In this document: positions 1 through 7,646 of the stretch, in pieces
Position numbering within the stretch: the stretch's first letter is position 1
How the letters are laid out: each line of letters begins with the position of its first letter
Assembly: GCA_051878935.1 (NCBI GenBank)
Contig: JBJELB010000102.1
Span: forward strand, 1-64,000
DNA length: 64,000 bases
Reading direction: 5' to 3'
Source of the DNA: CANQDT01 sp051878935
GTDB lineage: Bacteria > Bacillota > Clostridia > Lachnospirales > Lachnospiraceae
The notes under the pieces: model-generated
Told to the model about the DNA's origin: nothing
Seen by the model: the letters and a program-made list of their open reading frames with translations, nothing else
Database searches by the model: none
Made by a program: the position numbers and the translations under genes

Positions 1-494
1 ATATTGCAAAAGAAGACGATAAAGTCATGACGAAAACCATGATTAATAACTACACAAAAAACAAACTGCTACCCCCTCCGGTTAAGAAAAAGTATTCCAG
101 GGAACATATTATCCTGCTGATTTACATTTATTATCTGAAGAACTTCCTGACCATAGCAGACATTGATGTCCTGTTAAAACCACTGACCGAAGAATTCTTT
201 GCCGGCGAAGCTCCGGAACATCTCGCATTATCAGATATTTATAAGGAAATCGTGGACATGGAGCTCCAACAACACCAGACATCCAAACAGGCGATTTACG
301 ATACGATTGAGAAATCCAAGAAGACATTTCAAAATCTTCCTGAGGAAACCCCACAGAAATTCCGGGACTATCTTCAAACCTTTTCGTTTATCAGTATGCT
401 TGCTTATGATATCTACGCAAAGAAACAGGTCATTGAACATCTGATACAGGAAATGGCTACTGAACATACACCGGTTAAAACCGATGAAGAATAA
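1..494 (+). CDS. DUF1836 family protein, 5' end missing
   Basis: Partial gene: the frame is open to the left edge (first complete codon at position 3), so the ATG at 27 is internal. The visible 160 or so residues carry the DUF1836 signature, TKTMINNYTK then LLPPP, KKKYSREHI and a hydrophobic IYYLKN segment, which resembles a MerR-like DNA-binding fold. DUF1836 proteins are common single genes in clostridia, usually 170-200 residues, of unknown function, and are often guessed to be regulators. The C-terminus is acidic (KTDEE) and is followed at once by a perfect GC-rich palindrome. The family assignment is firm; the function is not known. Confidence 0.85.
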   Translation, partial: IAKEDDKVMTKTMINNYTKNKLLPPPVKKKYSREHIILLIYIYYLKNFLTIADIDVLLKPLTEEFFAGEAPEHLALSDIYKEIVDMELQQHQTSKQAIYDTIEKSKKTFQNLPEETPQKFRDYLQTFSFISMLAYDIYAKKQVIEHLIQEMATEHTPVKTDEE

Positions 495-501
495 ACACAG
501 A

Positions 502-523
502 AGCCCGGCGAATTCGCCGGGCT
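502..523. terminator. 22-bp perfect palindrome after the DUF1836 gene
   Basis: A 9-bp GC-rich stem with an AATT centre (core CCGGCGAATTCGCCGG) starts 8 bp after the stop codon. It is followed by a pyrimidine-rich but not pure T tract, so it may be a weak terminator. The same 16-bp core recurs in the palindrome at 849-880. Confidence 0.5.
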
Positions 524-539
524 CTTATCCTATCCTTCA

Positions 540-641
540 CTATTTTATTATATACTTAGTACCTCTTCCCCTGCCTTCAACCATTACGACACCCTTTTGC
601 CCCATGTCTTTCAACAACTGTGTTGTCCTTGTTTCACGCAT
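540..641 (-). pseudogene. Remnant of a winged-helix C-terminus
   Basis: A 33-codon reading frame encodes RETRTTQLLKDMG, then a G-x-G-R-G-T-K-Y-I-I-K tail and a stop. This pattern (TTxxLLKxLxxxGxxxxxGxGRGTKY) is typical of the winged-helix end of RecG-like/AlbA-type or Fic proteins. No ribosome binding site or upstream coding sequence is visible, and a TAA lies in frame just upstream. I read it as a leftover 3' end. It could still be a chance frame. Confidence 0.35.
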
Positions 642-848
642 ACTATTCGTTCCTACCCAATTTTATTGTTTATATTGCATGCAAAAATCAATCATAAATT
701 TTTACGATTGATTTTTCATTTGTTTTTGATAGCGTTAAATGTAGGATGCTCACTGGTGCTTACTTCGACCGGATTTCACCGCAAGCTGTTAATAGCTTGC
801 AGAACACACGACTTTTACCCGTTAGAGCGCGCCCATGGCGCGCAAACA

Positions 849-880
849 ATAGGGTTCCGGCGAATTCGCCGGAACCCTAT
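849..880. repeat. 32-bp perfect palindrome
   Basis: Fourteen base pairs of stem around an AATT centre, sharing the 16-bp core of the palindrome at 502-523. It lies 22 bp beyond the stop of the peptide gene at 903-1079 and could terminate that leftward transcript. Between 640 and 850 there is also an imperfect GCGCGCC/GGCGCGC inverted repeat (about 827-843). I see no gene in 642-848. Confidence 0.6.
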
Positions 881-902
881 CATCTTCTAACTCTACTTAT
901 GA

Positions 903-1079
903 TTATAATTTACTAAAATCAAAGTCAACCACATTATCCGCACCGATACCTTCTGTTGTAAGACCGGCAGAAAACTTCCGTGCAACTGCACCTTCAACCG
1001 TAACAGTACTTGTTGTCGTAAGATCTGCTATTTGAAACTCTACCATCTCAGCAGATGGTGTTACATATACTTTTTTCAT
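903..1079 (-). CDS. Small peptide A (58 aa), MKKxYxxPxxE family
   Basis: A short gene with a strong AGGAGG site 10 nt before its ATG, starting 18 bp after the stop of the secreted protein gene at 1098-2417 and in the same direction, so probably co-transcribed. The N-terminus MKKVYVTPSAEMVEF aligns with two other small peptides in this window (39721-39870 and 52027-52209) on the pattern M-[KR]-K-x-Y-x-[KT]-P-x-x-E and then D-[LV] followed by S/T-rich residues. There is no signal peptide. The last 30 or so residues (V-x-V-x-GAV, FS, then DNVVDFDFSKL) match the C-terminus of the 1259-residue secreted protein encoded at 35916-39695. YxxPxx(E/L) resembles leader peptides of some ribosomal natural products, but no maturation enzyme is nearby. 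Function unknown. Confidence 0.75.
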   Translation of the reverse strand: MKKVYVTPSAEMVEFQIADLTTTSTVTVEGAVARKFSAGLTTEGIGADNVVDFDFSKL

Positions 1080-1097
1080 ACTCTATCGCCTCCTATA

Positions 1098-2417
1098 TTA
1101 TTGAGCTGCATGCCAAACAGTTGCATCGCCAGCTGTAGAACCTAATAATTGCACTCCACATTGAGCATTAAAGTAGAGAGTATTCTCACCGACACCGTTT
1201 ATCTTACAAACCATCTGATTTGCTGTTGTATAATCAACAGTTGCATAGTTATTCTTGCCAGCAGACCATCCAGGATTTTCTGTAGCTCCAAAATAGCAGC
1301 CATACCAGCCGGCTTCCTGATTCTTATCATAGTACTCTACATAAACTGTTGTTGCATCATCCGCTACATCAGCTGTCATATAAATAATCTGTGTATAGGC
1401 TTTATAGGCTTCTACATAGTCTTCATCACCCTCATGTACAGATTGGATATCAGCATTTTCCCATGCATAGAAGCTATAAGTTGAATTCGTACTAACAACC
1501 TTACCATTCTTTGTCCAGTATGCAAACCTTGTAGAACTATCCGTTACGGTTACTTTTGCATTATAATCAGCTTTATAAGCTTCACCAGCAATCGTAATAT
1601 CATATGGTTTTACTGCATTGATAACAACCGGGCCGGAAGCTGTAACAGTATATGTACCTGCAGTCTCAGTAGGTGCTACTGCTACACCCGCTACTGTGAC
1701 AGATGGTGTATACCCCTCTGTTACCGTAAATTCTACTGTGTCATTAGCCGCTATATAATCTCCCTCTGTATCGTTTGCTATCAAATCTGTTGATACTGCT
1801 ACGTTGTCACCAGATGTTACTTTATAGGCTGATTCACGCATTTTAAGTCCAATAACAGTGTGAGCTCCTGCATTATAATCACGATTATGGACATTCATAC
1901 GAATACCACCAGCAGAATAAGTGGTATACTCACTATTTCCCTTTGTTGGATTATTAGAATAAAATGTATATGTGTTGTATTTGTAATTGGTACCACTTTC
2001 TGTGTATGCTTTTAATGCACTTTGTTGATAAGCTGTTGTTTGTAAAACACCATAATAACCAGTAACCGTTTGAATAAAATAATAAAGACCATTTTTATCC
2101 GTCTCTGTATCACCTGAAAGCAACTCAATACCTACTGACAATTCATACTGTGTATCAGCTTTCACTGGTGCAGACCAATGATTCTGATAGTCTTTTGCAT
2201 AAGATTCACCCTCATCCAATGTAGGGATCGTAAACTCATATACAGCATCATATTCTCCAACCTTAACACCAGCCACGGTATCTACTGTGATATCACCTGG
2301 TGTTAAATCAGTCCTTATTGCAGACCATGTTGCCGCCTTTACACCAATCCCCATCATAGGAATCGCCATCGCTACCGCCAAGGCAAATGCGGTAACTTTC
2401 TTGAATGTTTTTCTCAT
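1098..2417 (-). CDS. Secreted modular surface protein (439 aa)
   Basis: Sec signal peptide at residues 1-28 (basic MRKTFKK, hydrophobic core, VKA-A cleavage). Residues about 50-215 (EYDAVYEFTIP, ELSVGIELLSG, N-G-L-Y-Y-F, N-x-HNRDYNAG) match the N-terminal module of the 1597-residue protein at 45417-50195. Residues about 275-440 (YDITIAGEAYKADYNAKV, W-x-KNGKVVS, YSFYAWENA, GCYFGA) match the C-terminal half of the 443-residue protein at 52239-53570, so this protein is a mosaic of the other two. No catalytic motif, lipobox, LPXTG motif or transmembrane anchor is seen. A TG-extended TATACT -10 element lies upstream. It is divergent from the AraC regulator at 2643 and followed by peptide A. Probably extracellular, perhaps glycan binding; this is inference. 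Confidence 0.75.
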   Translation of the reverse strand: MRKTFKKVTAFALAVAMAIPMMGIGVKAATWSAIRTDLTPGDITVDTVAGVKVGEYDAVYEFTIPTLDEGESYAKDYQNHWSAPVKADTQYELSVGIELLSGDTETDKNGLYYFIQTVTGYYGVLQTTAYQQSALKAYTESGTNYKYNTYTFYSNNPTKGNSEYTTYSAGGIRMNVHNRDYNAGAHTVIGLKMRESAYKVTSGDNVAVSTDLIANDTEGDYIAANDTVEFTVTEGYTPSVTVAGVAVAPTETAGTYTVTASGPVVINAVKPYDITIAGEAYKADYNAKVTVTDSSTRFAYWTKNGKVVSTNSTYSFYAWENADIQSVHEGDEDYVEAYKAYTQIIYMTADVADDATTVYVEYYDKNQEAGWYGCYFGATENPGWSAGKNNYATVDYTTANQMVCKINGVGENTLYFNAQCGVQLLGSTAGDATVWHAAQ

Positions 2418-2581
2418 AGAATTTCCTCCTTCGCTTTCTTGTAAGCATTTTTATCTATGTTACCTAGTATATCATCGATTCCCTTTATCCAACATTGTAA
2501 ATCTTTTATTCAAATTTGCATTTCTTCACATTTTGCAAATACATATGATATTCTTGCAATTCTTATCGTTTTATAAACATA

Positions 2582-2610
2582 TTGCAAATATTTTATTTCT
2601 TTTTTATAAT
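2582..2610 (+). promoter_or_regulatory. Sigma-A promoter of the AraC regulator
   Basis: TTGCAA at 2582-2587, a 17-bp spacer and TATAAT at 2605-2610, about 33 bp before the ATG at 2643. The divergent intergenic stretch 2418-2642 also holds several TTGCAA/TTTGCA words (for example 2515-2521, 2534-2540 and 2553-2558), possible AraC half sites. One overlaps the -35 element. Confidence 0.7.
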
Positions 2611-2642
2611 AAAAGCAAAAGAGATGGGGGAAAATTACACCA

Positions 2643-3467
2643 ATGACAAAACATGATTTGGATTATATTAATTTGAAATATTTCCATGTCTTAAGCAAGG
2701 AGAAAAACCTGATTCGGACAAACAACAAAAACGCCACTTGGTATGAAATATTTTATCTGATATCAGGTGATGTCATCTGTAAGATTGATCATCAGGAGTT
2801 CATTCTGGAACCGGATAGCATCTTCATTACTCCACCATTTATGGAGCACGAGTTACGTACAACATCTGATACTCCATTCGAGCGTGCTGCTATCTTTTTC
2901 CCGGGAAGTATCATTCCCGCAGAATATCAGCATTACCTGACACAGACCTTTACTCACAGGGCACAGTCCCATTCCTATGTCTATCAGCATGTATCCGAAT
3001 TTCATATTCCTTCCTATTTTGATATGATGGAGGCTTATTGGGACATGGACGAAGATATTCGCAATACATCTGCGTACATTCTGGTAGAATCCATTCTGTC
3101 AGCCCTGATTTATATTGACCGTTCCAGTGGAAAAGTAGTGGGAGCAAACAAAGAACAACATCTTATGAATGAGATATTACAATATATCAATGAGAATCTC
3201 GCTTCCAACCTTTCACTTGACCAGTTGAGCAATAAATTTTACATCAATAAGAATAAACTGTATGATTTGTTTCGACAGTCAACGAACCAGACAATTAAAC
3301 AGTATATCACTTATAAACGAATTATAAAGGCAGAGAAATTAATTAAAAATGGTACTCCACTGAATATTGCAGCCTCCGAAGTTGGCTATCAGGATTATTC
3401 CACCTTTTATCGTGCTTATAAGAAAGTTCTGGGCGTTACCCCAAACGGTAACGGTCCACATACATAG
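2643..3467 (+). CDS. AraC family transcriptional regulator (274 aa)
   Basis: An N-terminal cupin-like sensor (residues 20-110, with HQEFILEPDSIFITPPF and MEHEL typical of the AraC_binding double-stranded beta-helix) is followed by two helix-turn-helix motifs in the last 100 residues (LSLDQLSNKFYINKNKLYDLF and NIAASEVGYQDYSTFYRAYKK). Usual family length. Divergent from the secreted protein gene at 1098-2417 with 225 bp shared, so that gene and peptide A are its likely targets. The inducer is unknown; the architecture is that of sugar-responsive regulators of glycan-use genes. A frameshifted regulator-like remnant follows 15 bp downstream. Confidence 0.85.
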   Translation: MTKHDLDYINLKYFHVLSKEKNLIRTNNKNATWYEIFYLISGDVICKIDHQEFILEPDSIFITPPFMEHELRTTSDTPFERAAIFFPGSIIPAEYQHYLTQTFTHRAQSHSYVYQHVSEFHIPSYFDMMEAYWDMDEDIRNTSAYILVESILSALIYIDRSSGKVVGANKEQHLMNEILQYINENLASNLSLDQLSNKFYINKNKLYDLFRQSTNQTIKQYITYKRIIKAEKLIKNGTPLNIAASEVGYQDYSTFYRAYKKVLGVTPNGNGPHT

Positions 3468-3482
3468 AATCAGGAGTTAACA

Positions 3483-3745
3483 ATGATAAACACAACCTGC
3501 AAAAACTTCTTCTATCAGAAGGTAGAAACACTGGCTGACATGGAATATCCGGAAGGCTCCAGCCATTACTACCTGCACTACTTTATCACAGAGCTCGAGG
3601 TGATGGGACCGGACGATCAGATGGTGCATGCACCGGCAGGCAGCTTCGGATCCCTTACCGGATTCCTCTCGTTCTCAAAGATGTGGATGCGATTCTGAGT
3701 CTGTTCTTTGAGGTACAACAGGAAACGGTAATGTCACATCCTTGA
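3483..3745 (+). pseudogene. Frameshifted, truncated regulator-like N-terminus
   Basis: It starts with ATG behind AGGAG, 15 bp after the AraC gene. The first frame runs to 3698 (MINTTCKNFFYQKVETLADM, then VHAPAGSFGS). At about 3650 the coding sense appears to move to the -1 frame, which continues IPYRIPLVLKDVDAIL, SLFFEVQQETV and stops at 3743-3745. HxPAGxFGxIPY and LFFEVQQE are the kind of residues found in the sensory half of AraC regulators. The DNA-binding half is absent. The restriction gene ends only 5 bp beyond, so insertion or deletion at the restriction-modification boundary may have cut this gene. Confidence 0.55.
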
Positions 3746-3750
3746 TTTTT

Positions 3751-4668
3751 TTATCTCGGACCTAAAAATTTATCCCCATTCAGATGTATCATATGCTCCG
3801 GCATCTCTGCAATCCAAACTTCCGTTTCCCATGCCAGTGCTTCTGAAAATTTCTTATACGTTTTAAAATCCAGAAAAGCTGTAACAAAAATCTTTCCTGC
3901 TGTAACATTTTCTGTCATCTCTGTGATTTCAATGATGCGTTTTGGATCCATCGGTCCTACAGAAGTTACTGATTCTATAAAATAAATCCAATTTTTATCT
4001 TCTCTATATAAAACAACATCGGGCATTTTATCATGTAGCGTAATTTCAAATCCCAACTCTGTCAATTTCTCAACGTTCTTAACCAAATCTTTTTCTGTAG
4101 TATCACCCACATACAAGCATTCTGAGTTAGGTGCGAATCTTGGAGCAAATTCCTCAATAATCGCTTTCTGCAGTTCATTATGTTTTCCAATAGAAAATTT
4201 ATAGTCCGCCTCATTAATTTTTACAGGCATCATCGTCATTTGCTTTTTTGAAGCGTAAATATCAATCAATTTATCATGATATGTTAGAAAGCGATTTAAG
4301 GATTTCTGCCATTCCACAGACTGAAATGTTTGCAGCATCTTTAAAGTTTCTTCAGTAAGCCTATATCTGTAATTAGGACTATTTGTTGCCTTCCCATTGT
4401 CTTCAACTAATGCTGCGGTTCTAAATCTATGCAACGCTTGTTTGCGAAATGTTTCCCTGCTATTTTCCGCATATGTAGTACCATAGAAGGTGTTAGAAAA
4501 CTGAATAATATCATGAATACGAATCCATTCATTTTTTGCTTCGTTCCAATGCATATCTGGTTTCATATCCGCCATTGCAAGCAGAACATAACAACATATA
4601 TCTGCCTGCTGTGCTTTCGGCATACCTACTAATTCTAAAAATTTTCTTGCTTCTTCAATTTTATCCAC
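3751..4668 (-). CDS. BsuBI/PstI family type II restriction endonuclease
   Basis: 305 residues starting at GTG with GGAGGG 5 nt upstream. The C-terminal half carries the family signature: GDTTEKDLVKN, LHDKMPDVVLYREDKNWI, then FIESVTSVGPM, FVTAFLDF, AWETEVWIAE and HLNGDKFLGPR. D and E-x-V around PDVVLY/FIESVT fit the PD-(D/E)xK metal site. BsuBI and PstI cut CTGCAG, so that specificity is plausible but not proven. The start overlaps the methyltransferase stop by 8 bp, so the two are translationally coupled with the methylase made first, the usual safe order. Confidence 0.92.
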   Translation of the reverse strand: MDKIEEARKFLELVGMPKAQQADICCYVLLAMADMKPDMHWNEAKNEWIRIHDIIQFSNTFYGTTYAENSRETFRKQALHRFRTAALVEDNGKATNSPNYRYRLTEETLKMLQTFQSVEWQKSLNRFLTYHDKLIDIYASKKQMTMMPVKINEADYKFSIGKHNELQKAIIEEFAPRFAPNSECLYVGDTTEKDLVKNVEKLTELGFEITLHDKMPDVVLYREDKNWIYFIESVTSVGPMDPKRIIEITEMTENVTAGKIFVTAFLDFKTYKKFSEALAWETEVWIAEMPEHMIHLNGDKFLGPR

Positions 4669-6148
4669 AATATCCCTCCAAAATCAAATCACAGTTCTTC
4701 TCTGATAAATCTTTTGTCTTCATCAATTTTCTGCCCATCTCTTGTATACTTTCTATATTTGGCACAGGCATAGAATTTACTTCTGTAGAATTCACCTGCG
4801 TAGAACCATTCAAAATCCTGTAATATTCATCATACAAGGTGGAATTAAAAAGTACATACAATCCATATACCAGGCACTCTGACATCTCCCCCAACAATCC
4901 ATCAATAAAATTGATTTTATTTTGTGTACTGATTTTCGCATACTGTGGGTAATTCTTTGCCAAATAAATTCCACATTGCAACCTACGTGGTTCCTCTTTT
5001 GCCGTAAATCTCTTTACAAATAAATAATTCTTATTGTCCTGCATAAGTCCACGTTGATCTGTCACCACATATTCATGCTCTTTCTGAATCGGAAACTGCA
5101 CCTTTCCTTGTTTAATATGTTGAGAATAAAACAACGGAATCGCACCATCTTCTTCCTCATCACGAAGGATATCACGATTTCTAAAATCTACTGTCAATCC
5201 AGTTTTCATTTTTACACCAATATCTGGCAACGTCTGATTAAACTTGTGCAATCGTTCTAACACAGCCAAGTCTTTATCATTTGTTACCAAATATACATAG
5301 TAATCTTCTCCCGAAACTATCAGTGAATATGGCACTGTCAAAGAAGTTATCTCATCAAAATCTTTATTTGATTTAGAAGAAGTAATATTCACTTTTTCTA
5401 GACTTTTATTTGTTTTCCTAACTTTTATGATGATTGTTTCCTGCAAAACATCTTCTTTGTCAAAAACTTTGTTTCGGCTCACAAACAAATGAATATGTTC
5501 CAATTTCCCCTGCGTCAGAAAATACTGGCGAAATCGTTTAAAATATGCTCCCGATGTCCATGAACGCGGAATAATATAAACCATTTCGCCATTATCCTTC
5601 AGATTAAAAAGTCCCATAGCTGCAAATATAAAATACATATTAGGCGCTCCATAGCAAACTTCCGGCATAGCTGTTGCTTCCGGTGCATCTTTCGGTATTT
5701 TCATATATGGGGGATTTCCAATCACATAATCAAATTTAGGCGGATTAGCATTTCCTCCTATCATAGAATTAAAATCTAAATATTGACTTGTAATATAGTT
5801 CTCTGTCCGAATATCATATTTGATCGTTTTTGTGGAATATTTTTTACAATACTCCAAGTTGTCTTTTAAAAGATCTAAGACATTTTCATCGTTCTCATAA
5901 CAGACCAACTCAATTTCTGCAACATAATCAAACTGCTCTATCCATTCAATAAAAGCGCACGACAATATACCGGAACCTGCACCGGCATCCAAAACCTTAA
6001 CACACGATTTCCCCGCTGGACATTCGTATAAATTTGCCATGAATCTTGCAGTTTCCATACTTGTGAAAAACTGCCCATATTTCTTTCTTTCTTTTTTAGG
6101 CATACTTTCTATATACAAATTTGTGAGTTCAATAATTTTCTCTAACAC
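4661..6148 (-). CDS. Adenine-N6 DNA methyltransferase of a BsuBI/PstI-type system
   Basis: 495 residues; GTG start with GAGGTGAG 7 nt upstream. KYGQFFTS near residue 24 and LDAGAGSGILS near residue 54 form the AdoMet site (motifs X and I). VIGNPPYMKIP near residue 142 is the NPPY catalytic motif of N6-adenine or N4-cytosine methylases in the gamma-type order. A variable target-recognition region fills residues 280-450. It protects host DNA from the neighbouring endonuclease. It has its own strong promoter and an upstream LexA-like box. The unit is compact and self-contained, with a broken regulator at one end, which suggests acquisition by transfer. Confidence 0.92.
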   Translation of the reverse strand: MLEKIIELTNLYIESMPKKERKKYGQFFTSMETARFMANLYECPAGKSCVKVLDAGAGSGILSCAFIEWIEQFDYVAEIELVCYENDENVLDLLKDNLEYCKKYSTKTIKYDIRTENYITSQYLDFNSMIGGNANPPKFDYVIGNPPYMKIPKDAPEATAMPEVCYGAPNMYFIFAAMGLFNLKDNGEMVYIIPRSWTSGAYFKRFRQYFLTQGKLEHIHLFVSRNKVFDKEDVLQETIIIKVRKTNKSLEKVNITSSKSNKDFDEITSLTVPYSLIVSGEDYYVYLVTNDKDLAVLERLHKFNQTLPDIGVKMKTGLTVDFRNRDILRDEEEDGAIPLFYSQHIKQGKVQFPIQKEHEYVVTDQRGLMQDNKNYLFVKRFTAKEEPRRLQCGIYLAKNYPQYAKISTQNKINFIDGLLGEMSECLVYGLYVLFNSTLYDEYYRILNGSTQVNSTEVNSMPVPNIESIQEMGRKLMKTKDLSEKNCDLILEGYCG

Positions 6149-6181
6149 TTTATCTCACCTCATGCTCATCTATATAAATTA

Positions 6182-6210
6182 ATTATACTCTATCAGTCTA
6201 CCAATTTCAA
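6182..6210 (-). promoter_or_regulatory. Sigma-A promoter of the restriction-modification operon
   Basis: Reading leftward: TTGAAA (6210-6205), a 17-bp spacer and TATAAT (6187-6182), about 34 bp before the GTG start of the methylase gene. An almost consensus promoter. Confidence 0.75.
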
Positions 6211-6218
6211 TACATTCA

Positions 6219-6230
6219 GAACAAATGTTC
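6219..6230. promoter_or_regulatory. LexA/SOS-box-like palindrome GAACAAATGTTC
   Basis: A perfect GAAC-N4-GTTC with AAAT in the middle, fitting the Gram-positive SOS consensus CGAACRNRYGTTYC except at the outer bases. It lies 8 bp upstream of the -35 element of the restriction-modification promoter. It could be bound by LexA or by another dimeric regulator; no controller-protein gene is present. Confidence 0.45.
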
Positions 6231-6296
6231 TCATCGTAATTCAACAGTAATACATGGCTGTGACGAATATCCCGAATCCGACTAATTATGAATGCA

Positions 6297-6345
6297 AAAA
6301 ACCTTACCGACTTTCAGTTTCATTTCTGAAAATCAGTAAGGTTTT
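6297..6345 (-). terminator. Rho-independent terminator after purA
   Basis: A long stem (AAAACCTTACTGA paired with TCGGTAAGGTTTT, extended by TTTCAG/CTGAAA) ending in a T run on the minus strand, starting 11 bp after the purA stop. It is nearly symmetrical, so it could also work rightward. Confidence 0.8.
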
Positions 6346-6356
6346 CAAGCTCTGTC

Positions 6357-7631
6357 TTATCGGTAAATAATATCATCACGTCCCGGTCCATTCGAAACCA
6401 TCGTGATAGGATATCCGATCTGCTCTTCTACGAACTCGATATATTTACGGCAGTTCTCCGGCAAATCTTCATATTTCTTAATCCCTCGGATATCACACTT
6501 CCATCCAGGCAGGGTAGTCAATACCGGTTTTGCCTTTTCTAACTTGGAGGTTACAGGAAACTCTGTTGTAACTTTCCCGTCAATCTCATAACCGGTACAT
6601 ACCGGAATCTCGTCTAAGTAGCCCAGTACATCCAGTACAGTAAAGGCTACATCGGTAGTACCCTGTAAGCGGCAGCCATACTTGGAAGCCACACAGTCAA
6701 ACCATCCCATTCGTCTCGGGCGGCCTGTTGTAGCTCCAAACTCACCACCATCACCACCGCGGCGGCGAAGCTCATCTGCTTCTTCTCCGAAGATCTCACT
6801 GACAAATGCACCGGCTCCAACCGCGCTGGAGTATGCTTTTACAACGGTAACGATCTGCTTGATCTCATATGGTGGAAGACCTGCTCCGATTGCACCATAC
6901 GCAGCTAAGGTCGAAGAAGAAGTTACCATTGGGTAGATACCATGATCCGGATCCTTTAAGGTTCCTAACTGTCCTTCTAATAATACCGTCTTGCCTTCTT
7001 TGAGTGCTTCATCCAGGTAAGCAGATACATTACATACAAATGGTGCAACCATATCACGGTATTCATGCAGCGTCTCCAATAATTCTTCCGGATCAATCAA
7101 TGGTTTATGATACAGATGCTCCAGCATAACATTCTTGGTTTCAGCAACACGAACTACCTTCTCCTTGAGCAGCTCTTCATCAAATAACTCACTTACCTGA
7201 AAACCGATTTTGGCATATTTATCCGAATAAAACGGAGCAATACCGGATTTGGTGGAACCAAAGGATTTACCACCCAGACGTTCCTCTTCATACTGGTCAA
7301 ACAAGATATGATATGGCATAACAATCTGTGCACGATCGGAAACCAGAATCTTAGGCATAGGAACTCCGCGATCCACGATTTCCTGAACTTCATGAAACAA
7401 TACCGGAATATTTAACGCAACACCATTACCGATGATACTGGTCGTATGGTCATAGAATACACCCGATGGCAGCGTATGCAATGCAAACTTACCGTAATGA
7501 TTGATAATCGTATGGCCTGCATTTGCGCCACCCTGGAAACGTACAATAATATCCGATTCCTTTGCAAGCATATCTGTGATTTTTCCTTTTCCCTCGTCGC
7601 CCCAGTTAGCGCCGACGATTGCTTTAACCAT
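6357..7631 (-). CDS. purA: Adenylosuccinate synthetase
   Basis: 424 residues, normal length. The N-terminus VGANWGDEGKGKITDML is the GTP/IMP-binding signature GDEGKGK, and NAGHTI with the catalytic His follows. FGSTKSGIAPFYSDK and FGATTGRPRRMGW are also typical. It converts IMP, aspartate and GTP to adenylosuccinate in AMP synthesis, in the cytosol. ATG is preceded by GGAGGG. It lies 15 bp downstream of purB, so the two AMP-branch enzymes are one operon closed by a terminator. Confidence 0.97.
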   Translation of the reverse strand: MVKAIVGANWGDEGKGKITDMLAKESDIIVRFQGGANAGHTIINHYGKFALHTLPSGVFYDHTTSIIGNGVALNIPVLFHEVQEIVDRGVPMPKILVSDRAQIVMPYHILFDQYEEERLGGKSFGSTKSGIAPFYSDKYAKIGFQVSELFDEELLKEKVVRVAETKNVMLEHLYHKPLIDPEELLETLHEYRDMVAPFVCNVSAYLDEALKEGKTVLLEGQLGTLKDPDHGIYPMVTSSSTLAAYGAIGAGLPPYEIKQIVTVVKAYSSAVGAGAFVSEIFGEEADELRRRGGDGGEFGATTGRPRRMGWFDCVASKYGCRLQGTTDVAFTVLDVLGYLDEIPVCTGYEIDGKVTTEFPVTSKLEKAKPVLTTLPGWKCDIRGIKKYEDLPENCRKYIEFVEEQIGYPITMVSNGPGRDDIIYR

Positions 7632-7646
7632 GTTTTTTCCCTCCGT

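Noticed and set aside
903..1079. Lasso or other RiPP gene cluster
   Set aside because: The YxxPxxE start resembles such leaders, but there is no RRE protein, cyclase, protease, radical SAM enzyme or dedicated ABC transporter near any of the three peptides.
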